From contig NZ_VRYE01000039.1 in assembly GCF_008041835.1 (NCBI RefSeq), positions 1 to 60,745 of the forward strand: a stretch of DNA of 60,745 bases. The letters are read 5' to 3'. Every line of letters starts with the position of its first letter. Position 1 is the stretch's first letter. This document shows positions 1-17,425 of this stretch, in pieces. A program made the translations under genes and the position numbers. The notes beneath the pieces are model-generated. The model saw only the letters and a program-made list of their open reading frames with translations, searched no databases and had not been told where the DNA came from. The stretch comes from Ectopseudomonas mendocina (GTDB taxonomy: Bacteria; Pseudomonadota; Gammaproteobacteria; Pseudomonadales; Pseudomonadaceae).

Positions 1-247
1 GAACTCGTTTAACCCGATAACCCAACGCCAAAAGACGTCGGCACCAATAATTGCTGCTGGCGCAGGCTTCCATCACCACAAGGCAATCACTATTGGACGC
101 TTCACAAAATAGCCTGTCGAACTGGCTGCGACTCAGCGTCAGGCATTGTTGGCGATGGCCGTCGGCCGAATAACCATGAACCTGAAATTTATGCTTGGCC
201 AGATCCACGCAATACAACGGACAGTGGGTAGGTGCGCTACGATTCAT
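1..247 (-). CDS. IS110-family transposase, N-terminal part (runs off window)
   Basis: Reading leftward from the ATG at 247 gives 82 residues before the window edge. Two signatures of the DEDD (RuvC-like) transposases of the IS110 family are visible: VDLAKHKFQVHG near residues 14-25, carrying the first catalytic Asp, and VVMEACASSNYW near 57-68, carrying the catalytic Glu. Family members are about 320-350 residues long, so roughly three quarters lies outside. The DLAK/FQVHG style resembles the IS1111 subgroup, but subgroup assignment is tentative. The AGGAGG ribosome-binding site (minus strand, at 256-261) sits 8 bases before the ATG and is buried in a hairpin described separately. Intactness of the rest cannot be judged. 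Confidence 0.87.
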   Translation of the reverse strand, partial: MNRSAPTHCPLYCVDLAKHKFQVHGYSADGHRQQCLTLSRSQFDRLFCEASNSDCLVVMEACASSNYWCRRLLALGYRVKRV

Positions 248-250
248 GGC

Positions 251-341
251 GGACTCCTCCTCTCTACAGCGTTTGTCGGTGACCCTTCTCAGGTATAGAC
301 AATCTGGCACATTGCGATGCCGTCCGTGGGAGGAGGAGTCC
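251..341 (-). promoter_or_regulatory. Hairpin sequestering the transposase ribosome-binding site
   Basis: Positions 251-262 and 330-341 are perfect 12-base inverted repeats (GGACTCCTCCTC and GAGGAGGAGTCC). In a minus-strand transcript entering from the right, the first arm would pair with the second, which contains the AGGAGG Shine-Dalgarno sequence of the transposase. The intervening 67 bases could start a shorter transcript lacking the blocking arm. This is the arrangement expected of an element silenced against read-through transcription; the function is inferred, the inverted repeat is seen directly. Confidence 0.6.
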
Positions 342-348
342 ATCCCAT

Positions 349-403
349 CAGATGAAATCCGGGAAGAGCACGACAGGCATCCCCGGATTTCATCTGGGCT
401 ACG
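349..403. repeat. REP-like palindrome (GATGAAATCCGGG type)
   Basis: A perfect 15-base inverted repeat (349-363 and 382-396) with an 18-base loop is followed by GGGCTACG. Read on the minus strand it begins GTAGCCCAGATGAAATCC, one base from the GTAGCCCGGATGAAATCC palindromes that I recall as widely scattered in Pseudomonas genomes. It lies between nudJ and the IS110-type element, and may be the element's target or simply the 3' boundary hairpin of nudJ. Confidence 0.6.
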
Positions 404-404
404 C

Positions 405-845
405 TTAGTCACGCACCAGTTCCAGAGAACCTCGTATGCCGGCCAGGTAATCGTCCACGCAGCGCAGCACCAGCTCGCTGCGCCAACGCTCCGGCTGGGC
501 GGCCAGCTCGTCACGGGTCAGCCAGGTGATGCCGCTGATGTCGCTGTCCAGTTCACGTTCAGGGTCATGGCGCGCGGGGCGGGCGCTGAAGCACACGCGT
601 TGGTAGGTGACGCCGTTGCTTGGTGCGGTGTAGAGATAGATGCCGAGCAGGGCAGTCAGCTCCACGTCCCAGCCGGTTTCCTCGAAGGTTTCGCGCAGTG
701 CGGCTTCGCGCAGCGATTCCTTGGCTTCAAGGTGTCCGGCCGGCTGGTTGAGCACCATACGGCCAGCCTTGAATTCTTCGACGAACAGAAAACGGCCATT
801 CTCTTCGATCACCGTGGCCACGGTTATATGCGGTTGCCAGTCCAT
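405..845 (-). CDS. nudJ: Nudix hydrolase, NudJ-type phosphatase
   Basis: 146 residues, the usual length for NudJ. The Nudix box is complete: G37-HLEAKESLREAALRETFEETGW fits GX5EX7REUXEEXGU at roughly residues 37-59. NudJ enzymes hydrolyse thiamine pyrophosphate and nucleoside di- and triphosphates in the cytosol. The N-terminal MDWQPHITVATV beta strand is typical, supporting the start at 845. As I recall, in P. aeruginosa this gene sits upstream of the tRNA thiouridylase gene mnmA; here the sequence beyond its stop is a REP palindrome and an insertion sequence, so that linkage is broken or displaced outside the window. Confidence 0.85.
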   Translation of the reverse strand: MDWQPHITVATVIEENGRFLFVEEFKAGRMVLNQPAGHLEAKESLREAALRETFEETGWDVELTALLGIYLYTAPSNGVTYQRVCFSARPARHDPERELDSDISGITWLTRDELAAQPERWRSELVLRCVDDYLAGIRGSLELVRD

Positions 846-916
846 TTCGGTGCTCCAGAAAAAGGTCGATGAGCAGGATTTTGCGGCGGCGAGTGCTGCT
901 CGCGAAAGTTCTGCTT

Positions 917-951
917 AAAAAAGAACCCCGGCGCAGGGCCGGGGTTCTTTT
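917..951. terminator. Intrinsic terminator between idh and nudJ
   Basis: Stem AGAACCCCGGC (922-932) pairs with GCCGGGGTTCT (938-948) around a 5-base loop. It is flanked by an A-run on the left and TTTT on the right, so it can act in both directions. It lies 16 bases beyond the stop of the minus-strand isocitrate dehydrogenase gene. Confidence 0.85.
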
Positions 952-966
952 GACACTCAAGCCTTA

Positions 967-3195
<2,229 letters not shown>

Positions 3196-3553
3196 TTAGC
3201 GTTAACTCTCTTCTTTGCTGAGCGCGCATAGAAACTCGACCTGCACTGGTAGGTGCCTGGGCCCCATGGTGGCGGGGCCGGGTCGAGGACTCGCCGCGGT
3301 GATGTTGGATGCACCCGTAGAGTGTCGAGCATTTCGAGCCGGCAGACAGTGGTGGCCGTTTACCGGTTGCAAGAGGTTGCTGCCTGGTTCAGGCAGGCTG
3401 CCCCTTATGACTCGTTAGTCACCTAAGCAGTATACCACTGCGACGCCTCGTCGCAGAATGCCCTGTTGAATAAGACCTTTGCACATGTGTCTGTGGTTCG
3501 TGGTTTGCGCTACTCTCTGGAGTGCACTGTCTAACCACAAGATGGAGTCCAGC
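3196..3553. promoter_or_regulatory. Divergent control region between idh and icd
   Basis: 358 bases without a convincing gene. It must contain both divergent promoters. Visible structure: a short stem CTGCCTG/CAGGCAG around 3380-3396, and a ribosome-binding site GGAG about 6 bases before the icd ATG at 3554. I see no unambiguous -35/-10 pair and do not assign transcription starts. A frame continuing upstream of icd to 3479 is open, but its residues do not resemble the enzyme family. Confidence 0.4.
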
Positions 3554-4810
<1,257 letters not shown>

Positions 4811-4832
4811 CCACTTCTCTGATCGAAGCGTG

Positions 4833-4864
4833 AAAAAAAGGCCGGTCAAATGACCGGCCTTTTC
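4833..4864. terminator. Bidirectional terminator between icd and cspD
   Basis: A-run, then AGGCCGGTCA (4839-4848) pairing with TGACCGGCCT (4851-4860), then a T-run. It separates the convergent icd and cspD genes. Confidence 0.85.
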
Positions 4865-4884
4865 ATGGCGATTTGCCAGAGTGC

Positions 4885-5154
4885 TCAGGCTTCGACAGTG
4901 CTCGCAATATTTTGCGCCTGGGGTGCGGCCGCAGGGGCGTCCTGGGTCGCGCTAACTGCACTGATGTTGACTGCATGCAGTCCTTTGGGGCCTTGCACGA
5001 TCTCGAAGCGAACCGGCTGGCCGGCCTTGAGCGTTTTATAACCGTCCATCTGGATGGCCGAGTAGTGGGCGAACAGGTCCTCATCTCGGCCATCGGCCAG
5101 GATGAATCCATAGCCCTTGGCGTTGTTGAACCACTTGACCTTACCACTGAGCAT
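4885..5154 (-). CDS. cspD: Cold shock domain protein CspD
   Basis: 89 residues from the ATG at 5154, where MLSGKVKWFNNAKGYGF begins the cold shock domain; an upstream in-frame extension to 5196 has no family match. RNP1 (KGYGFI) and RNP2 (DLFAHY) nucleic-acid-binding motifs lie in the first 40 residues, and a low-complexity Ala/Pro/Gln tail of about 20 residues follows the domain. In E. coli CspD binds single-stranded DNA and inhibits replication in stationary phase. Position beside divergent clpS-clpA is a long-conserved arrangement. A GAGGG ribosome-binding site precedes the start. Confidence 0.93.
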   Translation of the reverse strand: MLSGKVKWFNNAKGYGFILADGRDEDLFAHYSAIQMDGYKTLKAGQPVRFEIVQGPKGLHAVNISAVSATQDAPAAAPQAQNIASTVEA

Positions 5155-5385
5155 GCTGATATCCCTCTGCAAAGGACTCCATCTCTGGAGTATCATCCAC
5201 TTCGATTCCGCACGATAACCAACCAGGCTGGGCGAGGGTGCGGAATCCCTGATACCCGCTAATGGGTATTCTTTTGTTGTAACACCCTTTTGCCGTTAGT
5301 CAAGGCTATACGGCGGATGGCTGAGAAGTCAGTCAAAATCCCTCTAGCATCCCTGTTCGCCCGGCCTCGAACCTCTGATTTCAGC

Positions 5386-5748
5386 ATGCATGCAAGTAGC
5401 CAGATTCGACTAACATTCAATCAGGATCATCCGGCAGAGCATGAGGACGACTCCTCTGGTATTGCTGTTCAGGAATCCAAGCCAGCATTGCAGGCACCAC
5501 CGATGTACAAGGTGGTCTTATTTAATGACGACTACACCCCGATGGATTTCGTCGTCGAAGTGCTTGAAACATTTTTCGGCATGAACCGTGAGCTAGCGAC
5601 CAAGATCATGCTGGCCGTCCATACGGAAGGGCGTGCGGTGTGTGGTGTGTACACCCGTGATATTGCGGAAACCAAGGCGATGCAGGTCAATCAGTACGCG
5701 CGGGAATGTCAGCATCCGCTACTCTGTGAAATAGAGAAGGACGGTTAA
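5386..5748 (+). CDS. clpS: ATP-dependent Clp protease adaptor ClpS
   Basis: 120 residues from the ATG at 5386; the open frame extends upstream to 5290, but [14 protein letters not shown] is the Pseudomonas ClpS N-terminus. The core [20 protein letters not shown] carries the N-degron pocket residues (the NDD-x-TPMDFV loop), and [20 protein letters not shown] is the second conserved block. ClpS delivers proteins with N-terminal Leu, Phe, Tyr or Trp to ClpAP. The ribosome-binding site is weak. clpA starts 29 bases downstream, so the two are probably co-transcribed. The Leu/Phe transferases that create N-degrons are encoded 3 kb away. Confidence 0.95.
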   Translation: MHASSQIRLTFNQDHPAEHEDDSSGIAVQESKPALQAPPMYKVVLFNDDYTPMDFVVEVLETFFGMNRELATKIMLAVHTEGRAVCGVYTRDIAETKAMQVNQYARECQHPLLCEIEKDG

Positions 5749-5777
5749 CGCCGGCCACTTGGGTATGAGGTGAAGCT

Positions 5778-8048
<2,271 letters not shown>

Positions 8049-8096
8049 TCGAATGGCCTCAGGTGTGCTGAAAGCCCTGGTGGCTTTCAGTGCGCC

Positions 8097-8132
8097 AACG
8101 AAAACGCCCGGCAGATGCCGGGCGTTTTCGTT
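8097..8132. terminator. Strong bidirectional terminator, clpA/infA
   Basis: A 17-base perfect stem, 8097-8113 with 8116-8132, including GAAAACGCCCGGCA and its complement. It lies between convergent clpA and infA; a second small stem TGAAAGCC/GGCTTTCA lies just before it (about 8069-8090). Confidence 0.9.
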
Positions 8133-8143
8133 TGGTGCTTGGC

Positions 8144-8362
8144 TTAACGGGCGCGGTAGGTGATGCGGCCCTTGCTCAAGTCATAAGGCGTCAGCTCAAC
8201 GCGCACCTTGTCACCAGTGAGAATGCGGATGTAGTTCTTGCGCATCTTGCCGGAGATGTGCGCGGTAACGACGTGCCCGTTTTCCAACTCCACGCGGAAC
8301 ATGGTGTTGGGCAGGGTGTCGACGACAGTGCCTTCCATTTCGAAGCTGTCTTCTTTCGACAT
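8144..8362 (-). CDS. infA: Translation initiation factor IF-1
   Basis: 72 residues from the ATG at 8362, the canonical IF-1 length; [19 protein letters not shown] is the family N-terminus, so the longer open frame to 8416 is rejected. The single OB-fold domain contains the [20 protein letters not shown] block and ends in GRITYR. IF-1 occupies the ribosomal A site during initiation. Its placement between clpA and the aminoacyl-protein transferase genes is conserved in gammaproteobacteria. Confidence 0.97.
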
Positions 8363-8497
8363 GCAGTAAAGCCCTCGGTATCCAGGAAATGGCCCGGTGC
8401 AACTGGCGCCAGGCAAAAGCGGCGTGCATTGTGCCCGAAAACAGTGGGCTGCGCCAAGTGGCTTGGAGGGCGGAGCGTGTTGGATATCACGCAGGCG

Positions 8498-9205
8498 TCA
8501 GGTCAGCAGCGTCCAGCGCTGGTTTACGAGGAGTTCGATGGGGCGGTACTGGGTCTTGTAGTTCATCTTGCGGCAATTCTTGATCCAGTAGCCGAGATAG
8601 ACAGCCTGCAGACCCTGGCGTGCAGTCTCGCCAATTTGCCAGAGAATGGCGAAGCGGCCCAGGCTGCGGCGCTCTTCGGTCGGGTCATAAAAGGTATACA
8701 CCGCCGATAGGCCGTTCGGCAGAAGGTCAGTGACGGCAATCGCCAGCAGTCGGCTATGCAGGCGGAACTCGTAGAAGCGTGAAAAGGGCAGGTCGCGCAC
8801 CAGGAAGGTGGAAAACTGATCGCGGCTGGGTGGGTACATGTCGCCATCGGCATGGCGCTGCTCGATGTAGCGTACGTAGAGATCGTAATATTCTTCGGTG
8901 AATGCCGGGCGTACGCAGCGCACGCTGATGTCTTCGTTGCGCTTGAGAATGCGTCGTTGCTGCCGGTTGGGGCTGAAGTGCGCGGCTGGAATGCGTGCCG
9001 GAATGCAGGCAGTGCACTGTTGGCAATGCGGGCGGTAGAGGTGATCGCCACTGCGGCGAAAACCCATTTCCGACAGTTCGGCATAGACCAGCGCATCCAT
9101 GGGCTGGCTGGGGTCGAGAAACAGGGTGGTGGCCTGTTCTTCCGGCAGATAGCTGCATGGATGAGGTTGAGTGGCATAGAACTTCAGGCGGGCCAGCTCG
9201 GTCAT
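8498..9205 (-). CDS. bpt: Aspartate/glutamate leucyltransferase (Bpt; ATE family)
   Basis: 235 residues, matching bacterial Bpt. The N-terminal Cys-containing motif [11 protein letters not shown] and the [13 protein letters not shown] cluster identify the ATE-N domain; the C-terminal GNAT-like ATE-C domain contains [22 protein letters not shown] and [14 protein letters not shown]. Bpt transfers Leu from Leu-tRNA to proteins with N-terminal Asp or Glu, making them ClpS substrates. It is followed 54 bases later (minus strand order aat then bpt) by no other gene before infA. Confidence 0.94.
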   Translation of the reverse strand: MTELARLKFYATQPHPCSYLPEEQATTLFLDPSQPMDALVYAELSEMGFRRSGDHLYRPHCQQCTACIPARIPAAHFSPNRQQRRILKRNEDISVRCVRPAFTEEYYDLYVRYIEQRHADGDMYPPSRDQFSTFLVRDLPFSRFYEFRLHSRLLAIAVTDLLPNGLSAVYTFYDPTEERRSLGRFAILWQIGETARQGLQAVYLGYWIKNCRKMNYKTQYRPIELLVNQRWTLLT

Positions 9206-9259
9206 GGCGCAATCTCGAAAAAGCCTTGTTGAGAGTGTATGCCAGGCTTGGCCGCTCGA

Positions 9260-9940
9260 CTAGGCAGGCCAGTCTGCTTTGCTGGGCAGGTCGAGATGCT
9301 GCTGCAGGTATTCGGCGAAACGGGCGCGGGGTATGGCCCTGGCGCCGAAGTTGTGCAGGTGCTGCGTCGGCATCTGGCAGTCGATGAGTACAAAGCCCCA
9401 GTCTCGAAGTTTGCCGACCAGTGTGGCGAAACCGACTTTCGAGGCATTGTCGGCGCGGCTGAACATGGATTCGCCGAAGAACAGCTGCCCCATCGCCAGG
9501 CCGTAAAGCCCGCCGACCAGTTGATCCTCCTGCCAGACTTCCACCGAATGAGCGATGCCGCGCTCATGCAGCTGCAGGTAAGCCTCCTGCATGCTACGGG
9601 TAATCCAGGTGCCATCGGCGTAGGTGCGCGGCTCGGCGCAGGCCTGTATGACGGCGGCGAAGTCCTGATCGAAGGTGACGCGGTAGCGCTGCTGGCGCAG
9701 CAGCTTGGCCAGGCTGCGGGAGACATGCAGCTCCTCGGGGAACAGAACGGTACGCGGATCGGGTGACCACCAGAGAATCGGCTGGCCATCCTGAAACCAG
9801 GGAAAGCAGCCGTGCCGATAGGCGCTGATCAGGCGGTCGGCGCTCAGGTCGCCACCAGCAGCGAGCAGGCCGTTGGGTTCGCGCATAGCTTTCGCCAATG
9901 GCGGGAACTGCAGGGAGTCACGTTGCAGCCAGGTCAGCAT
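9260..9940 (-). CDS. aat: Leucyl/phenylalanyl-tRNA--protein transferase
   Basis: 226 residues from the ATG at 9940; [19 protein letters not shown] is the family start, while the open frame continues upstream to 10132 without homology. Core motifs [23 protein letters not shown] (residues about 25-47) and [11 protein letters not shown] and the SVEVW...[11 protein letters not shown] block are intact. The enzyme transfers Leu or Phe to N-terminal Arg or Lys, creating primary N-degrons for ClpS-ClpAP. It lies directly upstream of bpt, 54 bases apart, so both transferases are probably one transcription unit. Confidence 0.95.
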   Translation of the reverse strand: MLTWLQRDSLQFPPLAKAMREPNGLLAAGGDLSADRLISAYRHGCFPWFQDGQPILWWSPDPRTVLFPEELHVSRSLAKLLRQQRYRVTFDQDFAAVIQACAEPRTYADGTWITRSMQEAYLQLHERGIAHSVEVWQEDQLVGGLYGLAMGQLFFGESMFSRADNASKVGFATLVGKLRDWGFVLIDCQMPTQHLHNFGARAIPRARFAEYLQQHLDLPSKADWPA

Positions 9941-9995
9941 GCGCGCTTGTCCATTGGGGCGGGGGAGGGCGAGCGGGGCGGCTCGCCCTTGTCCA

Positions 9996-11024
<1,029 letters not shown>

Positions 11025-11138
11025 CTACACCGAAGCAGGGTGGGTGCGGGAGCTTGGCAATTGGCCTCGGCGTCAGGCTGGCCCTACAATAAGCCGCTTG
11101 TGATCAACCACCAGATGGACGCGCCAAGGGCGCAGGAA

Positions 11139-13547
11139 ATGGCTGTTTTGAAGAATTCCACCACCCAGATTACCGACTGGCGCCACAAGCTTCAGTATCG
11201 ACTGAAGGAAGGCGCGTTGATCGCCCTGGGCGCGATGTGCCTGTACCTGCTGATGGCACTGTTGACCTATAACGTGGCCGATCCGGCGTGGGACAACAGC
11301 GTGCAGGTCGAACGCATCATGAATGCCGGTGGCAGCATCGGCGCCTGGCTCTCCAGCGCACTGTTCGGCGCGCTGGGTTACTTCGCCTACATCTTCCCGC
11401 TCCTGCTGGCCGCCAAGACCTGGCAGGTGTTTCGCACCCGCAATCAACCCTGGCACTGGAACGGCTGGCTGTTTTCCTGGCACAGCATCGGTCTGGTCTT
11501 TCTGATTCTTTCCGGCGCAGCGTTGGGTGACATTCATTTTGCCGCCGCGGCCGGCATGCAGGGTTCCGGCGGCGGCATGCTGGGTGCCAGCCTGGGCGAT
11601 TTGGCCGTGCATGCGCTGAACGTACAGGGCAGTACGCTGATTTTTCTGGCGCTGTTCCTGTTCGGTTTGACCGTATTCACCGACCTGTCCTGGTTCCGCG
11701 TGATGGATCTGACTGGCAAGATCACCCTCGATCTGCTCGAGCTGATTCACGGTGCCATCACCAGCTGGTGGAACGCCCGCAGCGAACGCAAGCAGATGAA
11801 GATTCAGCTGCGCGAGCTGGACGAACGCGTTATCGAGGTGGCCGCGCCGGTGGTGTCCGATCGTCGTGAGCAGGCCAGGGTCAAGGAGCGTCTGCTCGAG
11901 CGCGAAGAGGCGCTGAGCAAGCACATGAGCGAGCGCGAGAAGCGCCCTGCACCGGTCATCGCCACGCCGCCAGTGGTCAAGGCGCCAGAGCCGAGCAAGC
12001 GCGTGCAGAAGGAAAAACAGGCGCCACTGTTCGTCGACAGCGCGGTGGAAGGCACCTTGCCGCCGATTTCCCTGCTCGACCCGGCGGAAGCCAAGAAGGT
12101 CGAGTATTCGCCGGAGTCGCTCAAGGGCGTCGGCCATCTGCTGGAAATCAAGCTCAAGGAGTTCGGCGTCGAGGTTGCGGTGGATTCGATCCACCCGGGC
12201 CCGGTGATCACCCGCTACGAAATTCAGCCGGCTGCCGGGGTCAAGGTCAGTCGCATCGCCAACCTGGCCAAGGATCTGGCGCGTTCGCTGGCCGTGACCA
12301 GCGTGCGTGTGGTCGAGGTCATTCCGGGTAAGACCACCGTTGGTATCGAGATTCCCAACGAGAACCGCCAGATCGTGCGTTTCTCCGAAGTGCTGTCGAC
12401 CCCCGAGTATGACGAGGCCAAGTCGCCGGTCACCCTTGCACTGGGGCACGACATCGGCGGCAAACCGGTGATCACCGATCTGGCCAAGATGCCGCATCTG
12501 CTGGTGGCCGGCACCACCGGTTCCGGTAAGTCGGTGGGTGTGAACGCGATGATTCTGTCGATTCTGTTCAAGTCCAGCCCGGAAGACGCCAAACTGATCA
12601 TGATCGACCCGAAAATGCTCGAGTTGTCGATCTACGAGGGCATTCCGCACCTGCTGTGCCCGGTGGTCACCGACATGAAGGAGGCGGCCAACGCCCTGCG
12701 CTGGAGCGTCGCCGAGATGGAGCGTCGCTACAAGCTGATGTCGAAGATGGGCGTGCGCAACCTGGCGGGCTTCAACCGCAAGGTCAAGGATGCCATCGAG
12801 GCGGGCGAGCCGCTGGCTGACCCGCTGTTCCGCCGGGAAAACCTGGACGACGAAGCACCGCTGCTCAAGCCGCTGCCGACCATCGTGGTGGTGGTCGACG
12901 AATTTGCCGACATGATGATGATCGTTGGCAAGAAGGTCGAAGAGCTGATCGCGCGTATTGCGCAGAAGGCGCGTGCGGCCGGTATTCACCTGATTCTCGC
13001 CACCCAGCGCCCGTCGGTGGACGTGATCACCGGTCTGATCAAGGCCAATATCCCGACCCGCATGGCGTTCCAGGTATCGAGCAAGATCGACTCGCGCACC
13101 ATTATCGACCAGGGCGGTGCTGAGCAATTGCTTGGCCACGGTGACATGCTCTACATGCCGCCCGGCACCAGCTTGCCTATTCGTGTTCACGGCGCATTTG
13201 TCTCCGACGATGAAGTGCATCGCGTGGTCGAGGCCCTGAAGCTGCGTGGCGCGCCGGATTACAACGAAGATATCCTCGCCGGCGCCGAAGAAGGTGGTAG
13301 CGGCTTCGAGGGTGGCGGCAGTGGTGAGGGTGGTGAGGGCAGCGAGGAAGATCCGCTGTACGACGAAGCCGTCAACTTCGTGCTGGAAAGTCGCCGTGCT
13401 TCCATTTCCGCCGTGCAGCGCAAGCTGAAGATCGGTTACAACCGCGCCGCGCGGATGATCGAGGCAATGGAAATGGCCGGCGTGGTCAGCTCGATGAACA
13501 CCAACGGCTCACGCGAAGTGCTGGCGCCCGGTTCATCTCGTGACTGA
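11139..13547 (+). CDS. ftsK: DNA translocase FtsK
   Basis: 802 residues from the ATG at 11139, which has GCGCAGGAA before it; the frame is open back to 11022, but homology with FtsK begins at about [17 protein letters not shown]. Four hydrophobic N-terminal segments (within residues 25-190) anchor it at the septum. A charged linker follows, then the alpha/beta motor with Walker [15 protein letters not shown] and [11 protein letters not shown], and a C-terminal gamma winged helix (last 65 residues) that recognises KOPS sequences. A Gly/Glu-rich stretch separates motor and gamma domain. It pumps DNA toward dif during division. The linker is short relative to E. coli, as usual in Pseudomonas. 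Confidence 0.95.
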   Translation: MAVLKNSTTQITDWRHKLQYRLKEGALIALGAMCLYLLMALLTYNVADPAWDNSVQVERIMNAGGSIGAWLSSALFGALGYFAYIFPLLLAAKTWQVFRTRNQPWHWNGWLFSWHSIGLVFLILSGAALGDIHFAAAAGMQGSGGGMLGASLGDLAVHALNVQGSTLIFLALFLFGLTVFTDLSWFRVMDLTGKITLDLLELIHGAITSWWNARSERKQMKIQLRELDERVIEVAAPVVSDRREQARVKERLLEREEALSKHMSEREKRPAPVIATPPVVKAPEPSKRVQKEKQAPLFVDSAVEGTLPPISLLDPAEAKKVEYSPESLKGVGHLLEIKLKEFGVEVAVDSIHPGPVITRYEIQPAAGVKVSRIANLAKDLARSLAVTSVRVVEVIPGKTTVGIEIPNENRQIVRFSEVLSTPEYDEAKSPVTLALGHDIGGKPVITDLAKMPHLLVAGTTGSGKSVGVNAMILSILFKSSPEDAKLIMIDPKMLELSIYEGIPHLLCPVVTDMKEAANALRWSVAEMERRYKLMSKMGVRNLAGFNRKVKDAIEAGEPLADPLFRRENLDDEAPLLKPLPTIVVVVDEFADMMMIVGKKVEELIARIAQKARAAGIHLILATQRPSVDVITGLIKANIPTRMAFQVSSKIDSRTIIDQGGAEQLLGHGDMLYMPPGTSLPIRVHGAFVSDDEVHRVVEALKLRGAPDYNEDILAGAEEGGSGFEGGGSGEGGEGSEEDPLYDEAVNFVLESRRASISAVQRKLKIGYNRAARMIEAMEMAGVVSSMNTNGSREVLAPGSSRD

Positions 13548-13668
13548 GTGTTGCCGTCACGGATAAACCGCTGATTTCGCGGTCTACAGGATTCACGGCA
13601 GCCCGGGCTGCCGAGCAGTGCGAGGTGTGCAGTTGCTTCGCCGTTCTCATTCGACTCAAGGGGTTTAT

Positions 13669-14295
13669 ATGCGTGTTATTCGCCTGCTGATGCTGGCTGC
13701 TCTGAGTTTTACCCTGCTGAACGCACAGGCCGATGAAGAGGTGGCGAGCAAGCGGCTGAGCGAGCTGCTCGGCCAGGCCCAGACCATCAGTGCGCGCTTC
13801 TCGCAGCTGACCCTCGACGCCAGCGGCACGCAACTGCAGGAAACTGCTGGGCAACTGGCGCTCAAGCGTCCGGGCATGTTCCGCTGGCACACCGATCAAC
13901 CCATGGAGCAGTTGCTGGTCTCCAATGGCGAGAAGGTCTGGCTGTACGACCCGGATCTGGAGCAGGTGACCATCCAGACCCTCGACCAGCGCCTGACCCA
14001 CACTCCGGCATTGCTGCTGTCCGGTGATGTCTCGCAGATTCGCGAGAATTTCGAGATCGACCACAAGGAAGGCGGCAGCGTGGTCGACTTCATTCTCAAG
14101 CCCAAGGCCAAGGACAGCCTGTTCGACAGCCTGCGTCTGTCGTTCCGCAACCGCATGCTCAACGACATGCAACTGATCGACAGCATCGGCCAGCGCACCA
14201 ACATCCTGTTCCTCAATGTGAAGATGAACGAGCCGGTCGATGATGGGCAGTTCACCTTCGACATTCCGGAAGGTGCGGACGTCATCCAGGAGTAA
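13669..14295 (+). CDS. lolA: Outer-membrane lipoprotein carrier protein LolA
   Basis: 208 residues from the ATG at 13669. A signal peptide is evident ([21 protein letters not shown], cleaving before DEE), so it acts in the periplasm. The mature part carries LolA signatures: [26 protein letters not shown] and [13 protein letters not shown]. LolA shuttles lipoproteins from LolCDE to LolB. The frame is open upstream to 13618, but the residues lack a signal sequence. rarA begins 3 bases after its stop, so they are co-transcribed. Confidence 0.95.
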   Translation: MRVIRLLMLAALSFTLLNAQADEEVASKRLSELLGQAQTISARFSQLTLDASGTQLQETAGQLALKRPGMFRWHTDQPMEQLLVSNGEKVWLYDPDLEQVTIQTLDQRLTHTPALLLSGDVSQIRENFEIDHKEGGSVVDFILKPKAKDSLFDSLRLSFRNRMLNDMQLIDSIGQRTNILFLNVKMNEPVDDGQFTFDIPEGADVIQE

Positions 14296-14298
14296 GGC

Positions 14299-15624
14299 GT
14301 GGATCTGTTCAGTCGCCAACCCGTCGCGCAGCCGCTGGCTGCGCGTTTGCGTGCCACCAGCCTGGACGAGTACGTCGGCCAGGAGCATGTGCTGGCGCCG
14401 GGTAAGCCGCTGCGTGAGGCGCTGGAGCAGGGCGCCTTGCACTCGATGATCTTCTGGGGGCCGCCTGGCGTAGGCAAGACCACCCTGGCGCGCCTGCTGG
14501 CAAAGGTCACCGATGCTCATTTCGAGACCATCTCGGCCGTGCTGTCCGGGGTCAAGGAGATTCGCCAGGCCGTCGAAGTGGCTCAGCAGCACGCGGCGCA
14601 GTATGGCCGGCGTACCATCCTCTTCGTCGATGAAGTGCACCGCTTCAACAAGAGCCAGCAGGACGCCTTTCTGCCCTACGTGGAAGATGGCACGCTGATC
14701 TTCATTGGTGCCACTACCGAGAATCCTTCGTTCGAGCTGAACAATGCGCTGCTCTCGCGGGCCCGCGTCTACGTGCTCAAGAGCCTCGATGAGGCGGCGA
14801 TGCGCAAGCTGGTCAATCGCGCTCTGACCGACCCGAAAGGCCTGGGCGAACGCCATCTACGCCTGCCGGACGAGGCTTTTCAGATTCTGCTGGCTGCCGC
14901 CGATGGCGATGGCCGTCGCTTGCTCAACTTCCTCGAGAACGCTGCAGACCTGGCCGAGGACGGTGGCGAAATTGGGGTGGAGCTGCTGCAGAACCTGCTG
15001 GGCGACAGCCGCCGCCGTTTCGACAAGGGCGGCGAAGCCTTCTACGATCAGATTTCCGCCCTGCACAAATCGGTACGCGGCTCCAGCCCGGATGGTGCGT
15101 TGTACTGGTACGCACGCATGCTCGACGGCGGCTGCGACCCGCTGTACATCGCCCGCCGTGTGGTGCGCATGGCCAGCGAGGATATCGGCAACGCCGACCC
15201 GCGCGCCCTGACCCTGTGCCTGAATGCCTGGGACGTGCAGGAGCGCCTGGGCAGCCCGGAAGGCGAGCTGGCCGTGGCACAGGCCATCGTTTATCTGGCC
15301 TGTGCGCCGAAGAGCAACGCGGTGTACACAGCTTTCAAGGCAGCCATGCGTGATGCGGCCGAGCAGGGTTCGCAGGAGGTGCCGCTGCACCTGCGCAACG
15401 CACCGACCAAGCTGATGAAGCAGCTCGGCTACGGTGACGAATATCGTTACGCGCACGATGAGCCGGATGCCTATGCGGCGGGCGAGGATTACTTCCCCGA
15501 GAGCTTGCAGCCGCGTCAGTACTACGACCCTGTGCCGCGCGGCCTGGAGCTGAAGATTCGCGACAAGCTGCTGCATTTGCGCAGCCTGGACGCCGCGAGC
15601 CCAAGGCGGAGGAGAGCACCATGA
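14299..15624 (+). CDS. rarA: Replication-associated recombination protein A (AAA+ ATPase)
   Basis: 441 residues starting with GTG at 14299, preceded by GGAGTAAGGC. Walker [15 protein letters not shown] (about 54-67), Walker [19 protein letters not shown] and the sensor [12 protein letters not shown] define the RarA/MgsA/WRNIP1 family, which is related to clamp loaders and acts at stalled forks with SSB. The C-terminal tetramerisation region is complete. Its stop overlaps the crcB start as ATGA at 15621-15624, indicating translational coupling. Confidence 0.96.
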   Translation: MDLFSRQPVAQPLAARLRATSLDEYVGQEHVLAPGKPLREALEQGALHSMIFWGPPGVGKTTLARLLAKVTDAHFETISAVLSGVKEIRQAVEVAQQHAAQYGRRTILFVDEVHRFNKSQQDAFLPYVEDGTLIFIGATTENPSFELNNALLSRARVYVLKSLDEAAMRKLVNRALTDPKGLGERHLRLPDEAFQILLAAADGDGRRLLNFLENAADLAEDGGEIGVELLQNLLGDSRRRFDKGGEAFYDQISALHKSVRGSSPDGALYWYARMLDGGCDPLYIARRVVRMASEDIGNADPRALTLCLNAWDVQERLGSPEGELAVAQAIVYLACAPKSNAVYTAFKAAMRDAAEQGSQEVPLHLRNAPTKLMKQLGYGDEYRYAHDEPDAYAAGEDYFPESLQPRQYYDPVPRGLELKIRDKLLHLRSLDAASPRRRRAP

Positions 15625-16001
15625 TCCGCGTCGCGCTTGCCGTAGCTGCTGGGGGCGCGGTTGGCTCGGTGCTGCGGTTTCTGGCTTCCAGCTGGGTCGC
15701 GGGCAATTGGCCCAGGCACTTTTATCTGGGCACCTTTGCCGTCAACCTCGTTGGCTGCCTGTTGATCGGCTTGCTTTCGGGGCTGTTCCTCACGCGTACC
15801 GATCTTCCACTGGAGCTGCGCACGGGGTTGATTACCGGCGTTTTGGGCGGTTTCACCACTTTTTCATCCTTCAGCCTGGAAATCATGAAACTGATCGAGG
15901 GTGGTCGCGCAGTCGAGGCGCTCGGCTACCTGGCGTTCAGCATCATCGGCGGTCTGCTGGCGGCCTGGGCAGGTTTGAGCCTGGCTCGTTTGGCGGCCTG
16001 A
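15621..16001 (+). CDS. crcB: Fluoride ion channel CrcB
   Basis: 126 residues with four hydrophobic helices, the standard Fluc size. Signatures: [10 protein letters not shown] near the N-terminus, [16 protein letters not shown] with the conserved Asn, and [15 protein letters not shown] carrying the Phe-box and Thr/Ser that line the pore. Fluc channels export fluoride as antiparallel dimers. The ATGA overlap with rarA leaves no room for an upstream fluoride riboswitch, so expression follows the lolA-rarA operon. Confidence 0.94.
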   Translation: MIRVALAVAAGGAVGSVLRFLASSWVAGNWPRHFYLGTFAVNLVGCLLIGLLSGLFLTRTDLPLELRTGLITGVLGGFTTFSSFSLEIMKLIEGGRAVEALGYLAFSIIGGLLAAWAGLSLARLAA

Positions 16002-16007
16002 CCTGGC

Positions 16008-16052
16008 AGCAGGCTGTTGAAAAGAGCGCAGGTGGTTTTTCAACAGCCTGCT
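16008..16052. repeat. Short palindrome made of two MITE termini
   Basis: AGCAGGCTGTTGAAAA (16008-16023) is a perfect inverted repeat of 16037-16052, separated by 13 bases. The arms and the inner CGCAGGTGGTTTTT closely match the two ends of the 144-base element at 46807-46950, whose right end reads CGCAGGTAGTTTTTCAACGG. I read it as an internally deleted copy of that element. It lies 7 bases after crcB and could also serve as a terminator for rarA-crcB. Confidence 0.65.
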
Positions 16053-16115
16053 AAGGCTTTACACTCCACAACCCGCGCCACAGTGCCGGCCATCATCATT
16101 TCGCTGTTGTATTGA

Positions 16116-17405
<1,290 letters not shown>

Positions 17406-17425
17406 TAGGCCATCACGACGCAAAA

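Noticed and set aside
248..345. Bridge RNA encoded in the left flank of the IS110-type element
   Set aside because: The stretch is under 100 bases and the transposase looks IS1111-like, where the RNA is encoded on the other side; the SD-hairpin explains the structure better.
11073..13220. 715-codon open frame antisense to ftsK
   Set aside because: Shadow of ftsK; Arg/His-rich, with no domains.
15560..15620. Fluoride riboswitch before crcB
   Set aside because: The region is the end of the rarA coding sequence with an ATGA overlap; no aptamer pattern seen.
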